Shown piece after piece: positions 10,146 through 20,684 of a DNA stretch of 64,000 nucleotides. A program made the translations under genes and the position numbers. Source of the stretch: Chondrus crispus (lineage: Eukaryota; Rhodophyta; Florideophyceae; Gigartinales; Gigartinaceae). Position 1 is the first letter of the stretch. Each line of letters begins with the position of its first letter. The stretch lies in NCBI RefSeq assembly GCF_000350225.1, contig NW_005179091.1, positions 109,150-173,149 on the forward strand, read 5' to 3'. Below the pieces are notes generated by a model. The model did no database searches, was not told the DNA's origin, and was given only the letters and a program-made list of their open reading frames with translations.

Positions 10146-11650
10146 CGCAACATTGCTTGCCGATTGATTCTATGCAGCAGCAAAGCTTGCTTACCCCGTT
10201 TGTCTCCAGTGCACCCTGTTTACACCCTTTCCAACTTTCCGCGCGCCCTCAGAAGTTTTTCTGTAAACCAGTTCGGATTTCATGTCATGCGCTTCATGAC
10301 ATGGATAGCAAATCAAAAGGAAAAAAATCTTAGCCAGGCACCAGAACAACGATTTCTGCCAGACGTCCATCAATGAGACAACCTGTCACATCCCGTACCT
10401 TACACCTGCTCATTCATATGGATGCCTTCATACTTTGTGCCTCGCATCTAATCTCGCGAGCATCGTCATTCACTATTTCAAAACACCCTTGCCTTTCCTC
10501 ACAACGCATTTTCTTTCCAGGTTGCCTTCGTCTCTACGTGCCATACCGCCTCATATGAGACTGCTCTCCGCACACTCGTTTAATGCCTTCGTCGTAAGCG
10601 TTCAATGCATCATCAAGGGGTTTCGTACTTCTCCTGGACACGTAGTGGCATTTGTTGACTGCACTGCGTTTCCCAAATGCCTCTGTAGGAAGAAGGCCCT
10701 TTTCGCTGTGTCCAGGCCATGTCTACAAGAGTCAGGAACGCATAAAAAATGGCACACACCTGTCCTTTGAATCAAAGCACGTTGTTTTTCACTTGAAATT
10801 CGATTCAGGTCACCATCCATCACTTCCCTCTTTCCCCCCTTCGAAGAGCTCAATACAAGCAGGTTCGTCAGTTGGAGAGGAAGCGCCATGCGTACCTTTG
10901 CAACCGCCTCCGAAAGCGCAAACACACGATTCTTCTCTTCGTGTCTTTCTGAATAAACACAACTATCGGTAAAGTGTACGGGACTCCGCTCATCTCAACA
11001 ATTCAAAGCGGTTTAATAGTATTGTATCTGCATGCAATGCAAGGTGAGACGGTCGGCACTGAAGATTATTTCACCTTGCCTTCGCCCCGTCCAAGTATTT
11101 TTCAACACTGCATCAGTGTACCGTACTGTACGTAATACTATATTGCGCTCTCCGAGCCGCCTTCAAGACGAGACTGAGGGACTGAGTCGCCGCCGCATTT
11201 GGCGCTTTGGCTTTTGTCGCACATCATCTCCCGCATGCATGGGAGATGTTGTACTTTTTCTATCTATGTGTACTGTACTGTGCAATGTTCTACACCTACA
11301 TCATATTGCTGACTTCCACCGTCTCGTGAGGAGGCACTATTTCTTGTGCAAGCCGAGGCGCCTAGCCAAGAGCTGAAAAAAAGTCTGCAGCACTGGGGTT
11401 CGGAAATCTCGAGCCCTCCATCAAATCTACAGTAAGTCCACTTCCAGATGGTTGAGGATGATGTTCTTTGGTCTTCATGCCCTGACTGTTGACATGCTTG
11501 CGGTTATGGTCTTTCTGTTTTTGTGACCGTAACTGCGATGATCCGCACGGCCACGGCGGCTACTGAGGAGCGCTGCTTACCGATGCGGCAAGCTGAACTG
11601 TAGACCAAGTACGTTGAACTTACTCAGTACTTGCATGATAATGGCGGTAA
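10146..11650. other. No recognised gene
   Basis: Overlapping short frames on both strands, none with a recognisable domain. The stretch is sprinkled with short CTGTAC/GTACTGTAC-type palindromes (for example near 11130 and 11275). I see no RNA gene. Confidence 0.4.
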
Positions 11651-11667
11651 GAGCATCCCCATCAGAG
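11651..11667 (+). repeat. Harbinger-like terminal motif, left end
   Basis: GAGCATCCCCATCAGAG directly follows TAA. It resembles the end of the MITE at 17524 (GAGCATCACCACCGGT) and, inverted, the sequence at 18264-18280. It may be the left end of an older element later split by the copia insertion. It could also be a lone relic. Confidence 0.35.
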
Positions 11668-11826
11668 AGTGTTGTAAAGTGAAACTTTTTGAGGACGTTG
11701 GCGTGTTTTGATTGGCCACTCGCTGTTATACACTTTTGTTTTTAAGTCTTAAAAGACTCCGCCGAAAACTGCGTTTACCTGCAGGGCAACCCCACCGGCA
11801 AAAAACTGTATTCTCGTACTGGTCAA

Positions 11827-11965
11827 TGTGACAATACCCAGACACGTGCACACATAGTCCACGTATCACACGCACAGGCTCACACCCGCCGGCGTGAGAC
11901 CAGTAGACTTAAGTAGTGAGAGCAGATCCAGACAGTAAAGACTGCCCCATCGTTCCTGCACTACA
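11827..11965 (+). repeat. 5' LTR of the copia element
   Basis: 139 bases, from TGTGACAAT to CACTACA. Compared with the 3' LTR it lacks 49 bases lying between two copies of TGACAATACCCAGA, plus a 2-base indel. This is what deletion between short direct repeats would leave. Confidence 0.88.
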
Positions 11966-12220
11966 GGTTATGGACCACACGCAAACACCCCTGCAAGACG
12001 ATCGCAGAACTACGGGAGACATCCTCGCAGATCACCCCGTCACCAGCAAGGACACACGGCATCACTACCCACCCCCGGCAGCCTAGAATACCTCCCCGGT
12101 TCAACAGAAGAGCCTCCACGAGCCCGTGTTGAGAGCCCGCATAACGCGCCTCCACCTCGTGTAGAGAGCAGAAACCACACGCAACCACGCGTGGACACGA
12201 ATACACCAACAGCCACCGCC

Positions 12221-13430
12221 ATGGCCAACGAAGAAGGAACCACCCCGAACGATCACCGGACCCAAGCCCGATTGCCGCCCCTCAGCCCCACAGGAGATAA
12301 TTTCCCCTCATGGAGACAAGCGCTGAATGACATGGCCATCATCCAAGGAATGGAAAATGTACTTGGTCCAACGTTTACTGCTCCAGATGATACAAGCCCG
12401 CTATATGCACCATACAAACGCAACAGTGCAATCCTCCGCCTGGCGATCAACAACTCACTCCCGCCAAACTTTGCTGCCACTGCCGATCTAACACTTGACG
12501 CCTCACCCCTCCACATGGCACAAAAGATCACAGAGCACTTTACAGACAGCACAACAACGGCGCACCTGCTGCTAAAACAAGAAGCAGAAAATACCAAGCT
12601 CACCCACAACACAACGCTAGATGACTACATTGCCCGCCACAGAGCCATTCGCACACGCATGCAAATGGCAAACTATCCAAACAGTAAATCAGGAGAGGCA
12701 GCCACAGTTCAGTTCATCATTCAAGGACTATCGGCACACACAACGTACAAGCACCTCTAAGATACGTGGATTGAAAATGGCACTGTCCCAGAAACAATTT
12801 AAGGGCTAGTACAACGACTTAAGTCATTACACGCCCGCACCATGGAGCGTAGGCCACAAAACAAACACGCACCAATCGGTATGCAACAACCAGCAACCAC
12901 ACCTCCCACCCCAGCATATGGAAGCCGCAACCGAGGCCGCAATCGCGGCAGAAGAAATTACAAATCAGCCAAAAGGGAACATCAATGGAGCAACCCTTCT
13001 GAAACCACCAGCACCCACCTCACCCCCTTTACCACAACAAACACACCGGGCATACCCCGACTCACCTGGAAAAATGCAAAGGGCAACACGGCCAACATCA
13101 CGCATGATACAGGTCTGAATGACCACACCTACAGTGTGCAAGAAATCGACACCATCTCGCCCAACCCCGAAGAACACCCCACGGTAGAAGGTAGTAAATT
13201 CGCACTGGATTCTGGTGCACACCCATCCCATATCAAAAAGCCCACCCCTGGCATGCGTCGCCTCAAACGCAAAGTGCGCACTAACACTGCAACGTCCACC
13301 ACCCCTCCTGCGACACACCACGGCATGCTTAAGATCCCGATGACGAAGACGAAATGGCTTAAACTCCAAACCCTCGTCAACCCCACCTTCGTACAAACCT
13401 ACTATCCGTACATGATATTGCAAAACAGTG
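12221..13430 (+). pseudogene. Copia Gag and protease region, broken
   Basis: The Gag frame opens at ATG 12221 and reads a copia-type Gag: an N-terminal segment with WRQALNDMA, then a helical region ending in a Gly-Leu motif (IIQGLSAHTTY). It is cut by TAA at 12758-12760 and again at 12803-12805, then continues in the same frame. An Arg/Gly-rich basic stretch (about 12920-12965) follows; I see no CCHC knuckle. The protease motif FALDSGAHPSHI is at about 13198-13233, with the catalytic Asp-Ser-Gly intact. A frameshift near 13430 separates this from integrase, which is read one frame over. Gag would form the particle; protease would cut the polyprotein. Confidence 0.82.
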
Positions 13431-14787
13431 GGGAGCAGTCATATTCTACCCGAACACAGCACACGTGATAAATACAAAAGACAATCCCCCAAGCATTGTT
13501 GGCACTGCAAAATTCCAGAAAGGCCTCTATCATCTCAACGTGGCACGCCCTAAAAGCCAAGCCAATTCTGCCAGAACAATCCCGCGTCGCAAGACCAACA
13601 CGAAGAGGAAAGTAGCTCATACCACAGCACCAAAAAGAAAAGCACAGACCTCAGCACCAACAACACAGTGCACACCCCATGCAAGCGCACAAAACATCCC
13701 CATACAATTAAGGCGCAACTCTGCACCAGTGCGGCCCCGTACTGCAAGCATAAAAACGCAGCATGACTACCATCATTGGCGCATGGTGTTCAACCACATA
13801 AGACCTTCCACAATCCAACAAATGGCAAAAAGGCAGCTATTACCAAACCTCCCCAAATCCCTTGCATTACCACCGCCAAAAATTACATGCACAAACTGTG
13901 CTGCAGCCAAACTGCAAACAGCACGACACAGCAAGAAAAAGCACAACTACTGTACTGGTGAGGCACTAAGCAGCGACATATGCGGACCCTTTCCCACGGC
14001 ATCCACCAACGGCAACCGTTATTTCATGACAGTGATAGACACTAACTCACGCTATCTCATCATAACATTTATGAAAACAAGGGATCAAGCACCAGACCAG
14101 CTTGACAATGTCCTGTCCCATCTCACAACAGGCCCGTACCCCAAACCCAGCATGATTCACACTGATAATGCAAAAGAATACCTATCACATGCCACAAAAG
14201 ACATGTACCACTCACATGGCGTGCGACACAGCACCACCGTTCCATACTCACCTCAAGAGAACGGTATCGCCGAGAGAGTAAATAGGACAATCATGAACGC
14301 AGCACGTGCATCTCTGCACCACAGTGGATTACCAGAACACCACTGGTAAGATGCAGTAAAAGATGCAGCCTTCAACTACAACCATACGCTGCATCTGGGA
14401 ACCGGCCAAATACCCAGCACAGTGTGGCATGGACAAAAACCGAACATCACAAAATACATGATCTTTGGTCAACTAGGACATGTCCCGCACATCACAAGCA
14501 AGACGCTGGTACGAAAACTCCACCCTCGCGCCCTCACCGTCAGGTACCTATTTCTGACAGGCCACAAACATGTAATGGTCATCAACACGGAAGACGGAAA
14601 ACGCGACGAGTGCGATCGGTTGACTTTAGACCGTACCACAAAGAAATGGACCCCAACCACAACGTACAAGTCCTTTTCAAAGCGTTCACGCCCAAACCCA
14701 CCCCAACAAAAATCACAGTCACATCACCGGCACCCATGCACCATGGACAGGCGAAGAACTATCCGGATGCAAAACTATGGGCAATAG
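13431..14787 (+). pseudogene. Copia integrase region, broken
   Basis: The frame carries the pre-integrase zinc site (HHWRMVFNH, then CTNC) and the DDE core: first Asp in SSDICGPF, second in IHTDNAKEY, Glu in PQENGIAERVNRT. All three acidic residues remain. A TAA at 14347-14349 interrupts the frame, after which it reads on into the integrase C-terminal region (IFGQLGH and following) until 14787. RT then continues in a different frame, so at least one stop and one frameshift lie here. In an intact copy this enzyme would insert the cDNA into the genome. Confidence 0.85.
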
Positions 14788-16286
14788 CGCACAACAGTGA
14801 GCTTGATAACCTTGACAAAAACAACGTTATCACATGGACACCCTCACACAAAATCCCACCCGGTACGAAACCCATCCCCCTATCGATGGGATATCGGTAC
14901 AAGCGCAATGCGCAAGGAAAAATTGTGGAGAGGAAGGCACGCTGCTCCGCCCGAGGTGACAAAATGATCCCACATGTGCACTTCAATCCGGAGAAAACCA
15001 CGACCTACATGGCAGACAAAACCACTGTACGCCTCCTGTTTGCAATCGCAGCCTCGTTCAACATGTTCATCGAGCACATAGACATCAAGGCAGCGTACCT
15101 ACACGAAAAGTTTGATCACTCAGAAACCAAACCAGTGTACGTCAGGCAACACCAAACATTTGATGGCACACAAAAACATGAACACAGCGTCGGCAAACTG
15201 AACAAAAACATATACGGCACACCCGGCGCAGGACACACCTACCTCAGCGCCGTCGTCAAACTGCTCAAAAACACAAATTCGTTCAATCAGAAGCCGACAT
15301 GTGCCTCTTCCACCGCCGCACAAAGAACCACATCATCATTGTATCGGTGAGCATGGATGATTTCACAGTAATCAGTACGTCCAAAAACCTCCAAAAAAAT
15401 TCGCAGACATCCTCACCACGACGTACAACATCAAGCGACTTGGAGAACCCTCCCAACTCCTCGGATGGACGATAAAAAACTACCGAACGGTGACATCCAT
15501 GCATCACAGCCAAATTCAATCCAGTATGTCGTAAAGAAAGCGGACATGGACATGGCAAACAGCAAACCAACGCCATATAACACCAAAACCACTCTACATG
15601 GACCAACAGAGGACGATAAACCTCTGCCAAAAATCACAAAAATATATCAACAACTGTTAGGTGACATTCGCTACATAGCGGACTCGACAAGACCGGACAT
15701 CTACTATGTGGCAAACCGGTTAGCAGTTGCGGCCAAAAACCATACAGTAAGACATTGGACTGCATTAAAGCGCCTTATCCGTTACCTGAAGCACACCCCA
15801 AACCACGGTCTGCTCTTCAAAGCTGGAAACCACAAGGCAACTGCTTCTGTCATCCCCAATCAACTCGAATCGTACAGTGATGCCGACTTTGCAGCCGATG
15901 TCACCAACCGAAAATCGATTTCGGGAATGGTGCATCTATACAATGGCACACCAGTTTGCTGGGGTTCAATGAAGCAAACTATCACAGCCTTGTCCACGTG
16001 TGAGGCTGAGTATATAGCTGCAACTGCAGCAGCTCAGCAAACGACATGGATACGACGCATCCTTCAAGACATCAACATGCTCCCGCCCTCCCCCACGCCA
16101 TTCCGCATTGACAACCAGTCTGCGATCCGCGTCGCGAAAAACAATGGGCCAACAAAGAGAAGAAAATTCATTGACCTCCGTCATCATTACCTCGCACATC
16201 AAACGAAGGCCAAGGCGATTGACATCAAGCACATCTCCACAAAAGAAATGCTAGCGGACATCTTAACAAGCCGCTCTCACCTGTGA
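14740..16286 (+). pseudogene. Copia reverse transcriptase and RNase H, broken
   Basis: The RT begins with NYPDAKLWAIAHNSELDNL and has the first catalytic Asp in HIDIKAAYLHEKF. The second catalytic box reads SVSMDDFTV, with Met before Asp-Asp where Val or Ala is usual. It lies in another frame after a shift near 15300. RNase H follows in the frame ending at 16286, with SYSDADFAAD, STCEAEYIA and DNQSAI; these supply the expected acidic residues. The end of the protein carries the copia signature HISTKEMLADILT. Two frameshifts make the region non-functional as it stands. Confidence 0.88.
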
Positions 16287-16322
16287 CATACACTATCTTA
16301 AGGAGACAACTTCAAGTGTGGG

Positions 16323-16401
16323 CACCCACCCCACCCCCCCCCCCCCCCCCCAACTGTATGCGTACCCACCCTACCCCCCACCCCCCACTACCCCCCCCCA
16401 A
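16323..16401. other. C-rich tract with an 18-base C run
   Basis: The plus strand has an uninterrupted run of 18 C (16334-16351) followed by further runs of five to nine C. The minus strand is correspondingly G-rich and could fold as a G-quadruplex. It lies between the end of the copia coding region and the 3' LTR. Confidence 0.75.
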
Positions 16402-16436
16402 ACAGGCCGACAGCCAACGATGCATCGCGCCACAGC

Positions 16437-16447
16437 GACGGGGGAAG
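16437..16447 (+). promoter_or_regulatory. Polypurine tract of the copia element
   Basis: GACGGGGGAAG ends exactly one base before the 3' LTR (TGTGAC at 16448). This fits the primer for plus-strand DNA synthesis and confirms the LTR start. Confidence 0.75.
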
Positions 16448-16637
16448 TGTGACAATACCCAGAACAACAACAGTCGCTGCGGCGCTCTCATCTACAAGTG
16501 ACAATACCCAGACACGAGCACACATAGCACACGTATCACACGCACAGGCTCACACTCGCCGGCGTGAGACCAGTAGACTTAAGTAGTGAGAGGGCAGATC
16601 CAGACAGTAAAGACTGCCCCATCGTTCCTGCACTACA
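16448..16637 (+). repeat. 3' LTR of the copia element
   Basis: 190 bases. It contains TGACAATACCCAGA twice, 49 bases apart, with 35 unique bases between them that are missing from the 5' LTR. It ends CACTACA and is followed by the GTCAA target duplication. Confidence 0.88.
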
Positions 16638-16642
16638 GTCAA

Positions 16643-17003
16643 CAAGTGCGTGCTCCTGCCCACTGAATTCCGATACATGCGCCCTCACAACCTCCACAGA
16701 GTGCCATTGGGGCTTTCGAAAGACGTAGGGTGGTTGCCAGAGAAACTTTAGGTTTAGTGTTGACATGTTGAGGATTGCGGGGAGTAGTGGTGGAGAAGCT
16801 TAATTTCTGGACACTTTCAACCAAATTTGCCATCGCCGTAAAAGGAATTTGAACCAATCCGCGTTGGGGATCTCAAATGCATGGTTCTAAATTTTGGTGC
16901 TATATTTTCGATTTACAACTCGAATTTATCTGTACGTGTCTTTTCGAACCGGTGGGAGTAGTGAAAAGGGGTCTAAAATAATAAAGATGTAAAAATTCTT
17001 TTC
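16643..17003. other. No recognised gene
   Basis: Pre-insertion flank between the copia element and the first MITE. I see no ORF or repeat of note. Confidence 0.4.
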
Positions 17004-17006
17004 TTA

Positions 17007-17520
17007 GAGTGACCCCACGGCCAACAAAATTTCAGTCCTAAAATCCCAACTACTAAAGTTTGGACCGATGGAAGAGATTTTGAACCCCACCGCGCCAGTA
17101 TTTGTCCTAAAGTTTGGAATTTGGGCAGGATTCTTTTCCAAACCAAAATTATTTGGTCGAGATTTTTGTCCAAAGCGCCGTTTGGGCGAGCTTCGTTCTA
17201 TAGTAACGGTACAGAAAACTTCTGAATTTCATGTGCATACAGCTCTACCAAAGCTCTTCCAAATGGCTTTTGCGTCAATTGTGGAACAGACGCTTGCAGT
17301 AGCTTGCTTCTTTGCGCCAAATATATTTCTACGACAGACTTGTAGCCCAATTGGAGTGACCCTGAATATGATAGAAGTATCGTGTTACAGGCGCGGTGGG
17401 GTTCATCTCCGAATCACCACCTCCCCCAAAGCGCGGCTTGATTAAAAGATAGTAGATCCAATTACCGGAGGACAACTGTCTGCTTTTTGCGAATTTGGGC
17501 AAGGCGCGGTGGGGTCACCC
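17007..17520. mobile_element. Harbinger-like MITE 1
   Basis: 514 bases, with ends GAGTGACCCCAC (left) and GTGGGGTCACCC (right), imperfect inverted repeats. It is flanked by TTA at 17004-17006 and 17521-17523, the 3-base TWA target typical of PIF/Harbinger elements. No transposase frame is inside. A second, internal perfect inverted repeat AACCCCACCGCGCC lies at 17083-17096 and 17390-17403, sharing the ACCCCACCG core with the ends. Confidence 0.72.
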
Positions 17521-17523
17521 TTA

Positions 17524-18248
17524 GAGCATCACCACCGGTACGTGATCAAATGACCAAACAAGAACACTTGGCACTTTTTTTCTAGAACTCAATTGGCTGG
17601 TGGGAATTTGGTGATTTGCTTCTTTGGTTATTTGATATTTCAAAAAGGACGGCCCCACCGGTCAGAACCAAATACTGTGTACTACGCTCTTACCCTCGTA
17701 CTCACCCGTGTCCACTCCTACGAGGAGTCGCAGTGACGGACTCTGAAAACGTTAACGGAACCGAAGCTGAACGTGTTGGGGTCCCGTAGGTGGGAGGATC
17801 CAGGGAAGAGGGGGGTAGCGAGCCTGAAAAGGGGGAACTCATTTTGTCATCACCGAGCTTGCGCTTGATGACCAACAGGGGGATGATCTCAGAGATGCCT
17901 TCACCGACCAGTGCAGAGCATCCCTACCGGAAAACAATAAAATCCGTGCTGGTCTTGTGGCATTTGAAGAGGAGAGATGGCGGGAGACTACCGCTTGTTT
18001 TGCCACAAAACCCCTTCATCATGTTTTTTGGAGGGAAGTCTTTTTGTCTGACCTGTGAGCCTTGGACAACTGGATTGTCTAGGGTACCAAATTACGGAGA
18101 AGCAGAACCTAATTCTTGATTTTTGGTTCCGATATTTGCCTCGGAACCAAAAATTTGCTGATTTGGTCGGACCGGTGGGGATGACAATCGACATCAAATC
18201 ATCAAATTTTGGTTATTTGGTTATTTGCTTCTACCGGTGGTGATGCTC
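17524..18248. mobile_element. Harbinger-like MITE 2
   Basis: 725 bases, ends GAGCATCACCACCGGTA and its inverse TACCGGTGGTGATGCTC, a perfect 17-base terminal inverted repeat. It is flanked by TTA at 17521-17523 and 18249-18251. A second inverted pair CCCCACCGGTC / GACCGGTGGGG lies internally near 17653 and 18169. No transposase frame is present, so any movement would need an enzyme supplied from elsewhere. Confidence 0.8.
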
Positions 18249-18263
18249 TTACAAACTTAGACT

Positions 18264-18280
18264 CACCAGTGGGGATGCTC
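18264..18280 (-). repeat. Harbinger-like terminal motif, right end
   Basis: CACCAGTGGGGATGCTC, the inverse of the motif at 11651, lies 13 bases outside MITE 2's right flank. It may be the right end of an older element that contained both the copia element and the MITEs. The flanking triplets (TAA on the left, TAT on the right) do not match exactly. Confidence 0.35.
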
Positions 18281-19449
18281 TATTGTCTCCGAAAGTTGTA
18301 GGTTAGGTTGAGGTGGCCAGTTCCCCAACTCGTCCAACTCAGGTCCATTTTATAAAGTTTTGTATGCTTTTAAGCAAAACTAAAAACGAATGTTCCAATG
18401 TGAAAAGTAAAGCAGGATCGAGACGCGACATCATGGTTAGAACTTCAAAACCAGAAGCAAGCTTAGAGAGCGGATATGAGAACAAAAAGCAGAGAAAGAT
18501 TTGTCGAAAGCAGAAGAGCAAAACAAAATGTATCCGTTCTCTCGACCTCTAACTCCCAAGACGAAATACAATATCTTATATTCCTCGCCCTCATGTGAGA
18601 GCCCACTGGAACGAAGATTAGTTGCACGCAAGATGAAATGACGTCGATCAAACCACACGAAGATCTTTCTGAGTGCCACACGTGAGCGCATCTAACAAGC
18701 AAATCACGGAGTGGAACTAATACGACATTATGGCCGTAAACGGGAAATTAAACCCTAAAACAAAAGATGAGCATTATGAGCACATAATTGGCGTTTACGG
18801 GACTCATTAAGAAGATATTGCAGTTTTGAATGGCAAGTTTGTATCAAATTACACATCCGACGACATACGTCTAGAAAATGTTGCAAAAAGTATAAACCTA
18901 AAAGTTCCATTTGAAACTCTGGAAAACTGTAGAGTTGCCGAACGAATAACTGAACCTAAAACTTCTAGATAGCTATAATTGCGGCTAATTTGTTGAAATT
19001 GTCTCATGGCTTTACTATTGCCCATTTAAGCATTTCTATCTCATATGTTGTTTCTCTATGGCGGTACTGCATGTAATGATTATCAGATTTCAGTGGAGGT
19101 GATATTTATTATCCTCTACTACATGTGCACTTGCACAAATTCCGAGTGATAGGTGGAGGACGAAAGTTATGAGTGTGGTGAAGGGCACGATGGCCCAGCT
19201 CACTGAGGCTGAGGGTCCGGGCTCTACTAAAAGGGGAAGTGGCACCGGGGACGGCGGAGCAGCCTGGGCAGCTGCGCTCTGTGATAACTGTGTGCTTGTC
19301 AGAGGTGTGTGAGCTGTGCATGGGATTATGACACAGATATCATGACAGGTTGCGAAGGACGACCACAGAGCAACAGAAAATGGACATGGGAGTCATAACA
19401 CTCCCCCGGCGCTGTGTGGTCGTGATGTGTGGGGTTGGGGAGTGTTGGG
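18281..19449. other. No recognised gene
   Basis: AT-richer sequence with only short frames. An imperfect inverted pair, GGCCGTAAACG near 18733 and GCGTTTACGG near 18792, is visible. Nothing could be assigned. Confidence 0.4.
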
Positions 19450-19990
19450 GCAGCGGTTATTTTGAGCTTCGCGGTGAGGTTGTGGAACAGATTAGCCCTC
19501 AAGGGTTTGGTGAATATAACTGCAAGTATGTCCGCGCTAGGGACCTGCTTCAATTCGATGTGGCCTTTGTGCGCTTTGTGCGACAGGAAGTGATGCAGGA
19601 GGTCAATGAACTTGCGGCGCTTGGTGAGGTCTGTGTCCCGGACGACTCCGAGGAGTGACTGGTTGTCTGTGAAGGAGATGGAGATGGGATGGGGGCTGAG
19701 GTTTCAGATGTCTTCGAGGATGCGGCGCAGCCGTGCTGTTCGTTGGATTTCGGAGGCGTCGGCGATATACTCATCCTCGCATACGTAGAGCGCCGTGATG
19801 CTCTGTTTCATTGATCCCTAACAGATTAATGTCCCGTTGTAAAGTTGCACTATGCGGGATAGGGATTTCCGGTCAGTCACTTCGGCGGCGTGGTCAGCAT
19901 CCGAGTAGGATGTGAGGAGGGAGGTAAAGGAGATGGGTTTGTCAATGCTGTTGATGACGTGGGAGAATGCGGGCGGCAGGGAGGAGTAAC
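19450..19990 (-). pseudogene. Copia RNase H fragment
   Basis: The minus-strand frame reads the end of a copia pol: SYSDADHAAEVTDRKS, then ALYVCEDEYIADAS, then FTDNQSLLGV, then the C-terminal signature VPSADILAVIFTKPL. Two in-frame stops interrupt it: a TAG in place of the usual Trp before GSMKQ, and a TGA after RILEDI. It is homologous to, but clearly diverged from, the RNase H of the complete copia element in this window. It is therefore a fragment of another copia copy. Its upstream end is cut by the 5' LTR of A1 at 20005. Confidence 0.82.
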
Positions 19991-20004
19991 CCGTGCGTGG
20001 GAGT

Positions 20005-20610
20005 TGTAGTATAAACCTCTGAGACTAGATTTAGATTAGATCGGCTATTGTAGAGCCCGAGCTCTACAGTACGACGCGCACGCGCGCGCGTGCTGTCAGT
20101 ACCGAATGCTGACAGTCCTATAGTAGGCGTGACCCCCACCCACTACTGTATCCGACTACAGTAGCACTACAGTACAGTACGTACTGTACTGTAGTATGAT
20201 ATAATAACTTGGACATTAAATACTAGGGCAGGCCGACGGCGGAAGGGAAGGACAAGCACGGGCTTGTCCGAAACCTACGCCTCTGGTCAAGCTCGCCCCG
20301 CTTATTCTAGAACAGGTTCCCACTAGCCCGTATCTAGTTAAGGACCGATCCGGTAGAAGACGCGCTAGCACGCGAGCGAGCCTGGATCCGCCTCCGCCCG
20401 TCAGAGCTGGAACGTCACCCAGCGCTGCTCCGGGGCGTCGAGGCGTAGATCGGACCGCGTGCACGCGTCCTCGTCCGACCCCGCTCTACCACATGCTACC
20501 CGGGCCCCCTTCCCGGTTCCGTTAGCTGGGGTTGCTTCTGGTCTTCCCGCGGATCGGGTCTACGTCGGACTGTGCATACACCCCTCACCTTTGGGTGTGT
20601 TTATGCTACA
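20005..20610 (+). repeat. 5' LTR of Ty3/gypsy copy A1
   Basis: It begins TGTAGTATAAACC and ends TTTATGCTACA. Family membership is shown by the shared order of features with the LTRs at 36540-37225 and 55684-56279: a CTACAGTA-rich palindromic block, TATTAAATA-type AT-rich box, GGACAAGCACGG(G/A)CTTGT, a Pro/Arg-codon-like GC-rich block and the end TTATGCTACA. It contains a perfect 30-base palindrome at 20166-20195. Confidence 0.8.
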
Positions 20611-20611
20611 G

Positions 20612-20630
20612 TGGTCTCCCGACCTAGAAT
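20612..20630 (+). promoter_or_regulatory. Primer-binding site of A1
   Basis: TGGTCTCCCGACCTAGAAT lies one base after the LTR. It starts TGG, complementary to the CCA end of a tRNA. The same sequence follows the family B LTRs and, with two changes, the A2 LTR. Confidence 0.75.
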
Positions 20631-20684
20631 ACCAAGATCGTTCCGAGAAGACTGTATTTTTCCTCCGCGTCCGTACGCGTTGAG

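Larger units (their letters stand above)
11827..16637 (+). mobile_element. Ty1/copia LTR retrotransposon, complete but mutated
   Basis: The element is bounded by LTRs that start TGTGACAATACCC and end CTGCACTACA. It is flanked by a 5-base target duplication GTCAA (11822-11826 and 16638-16642). Internal coding order is Gag, protease, integrase, RT, RNase H, which is the copia order. A purine tract precedes the 3' LTR. Several stops and frameshifts break the polyprotein, so this copy cannot make it. The LTRs differ at about four positions plus indels over about 137 aligned bases, so it is not a recent insertion. Confidence 0.92.

Noticed and set aside
11500-11680. Possible tRNA-like fold
   Set aside because: Some short stems can be drawn, but there is no conserved TTC arm or acceptor pairing.
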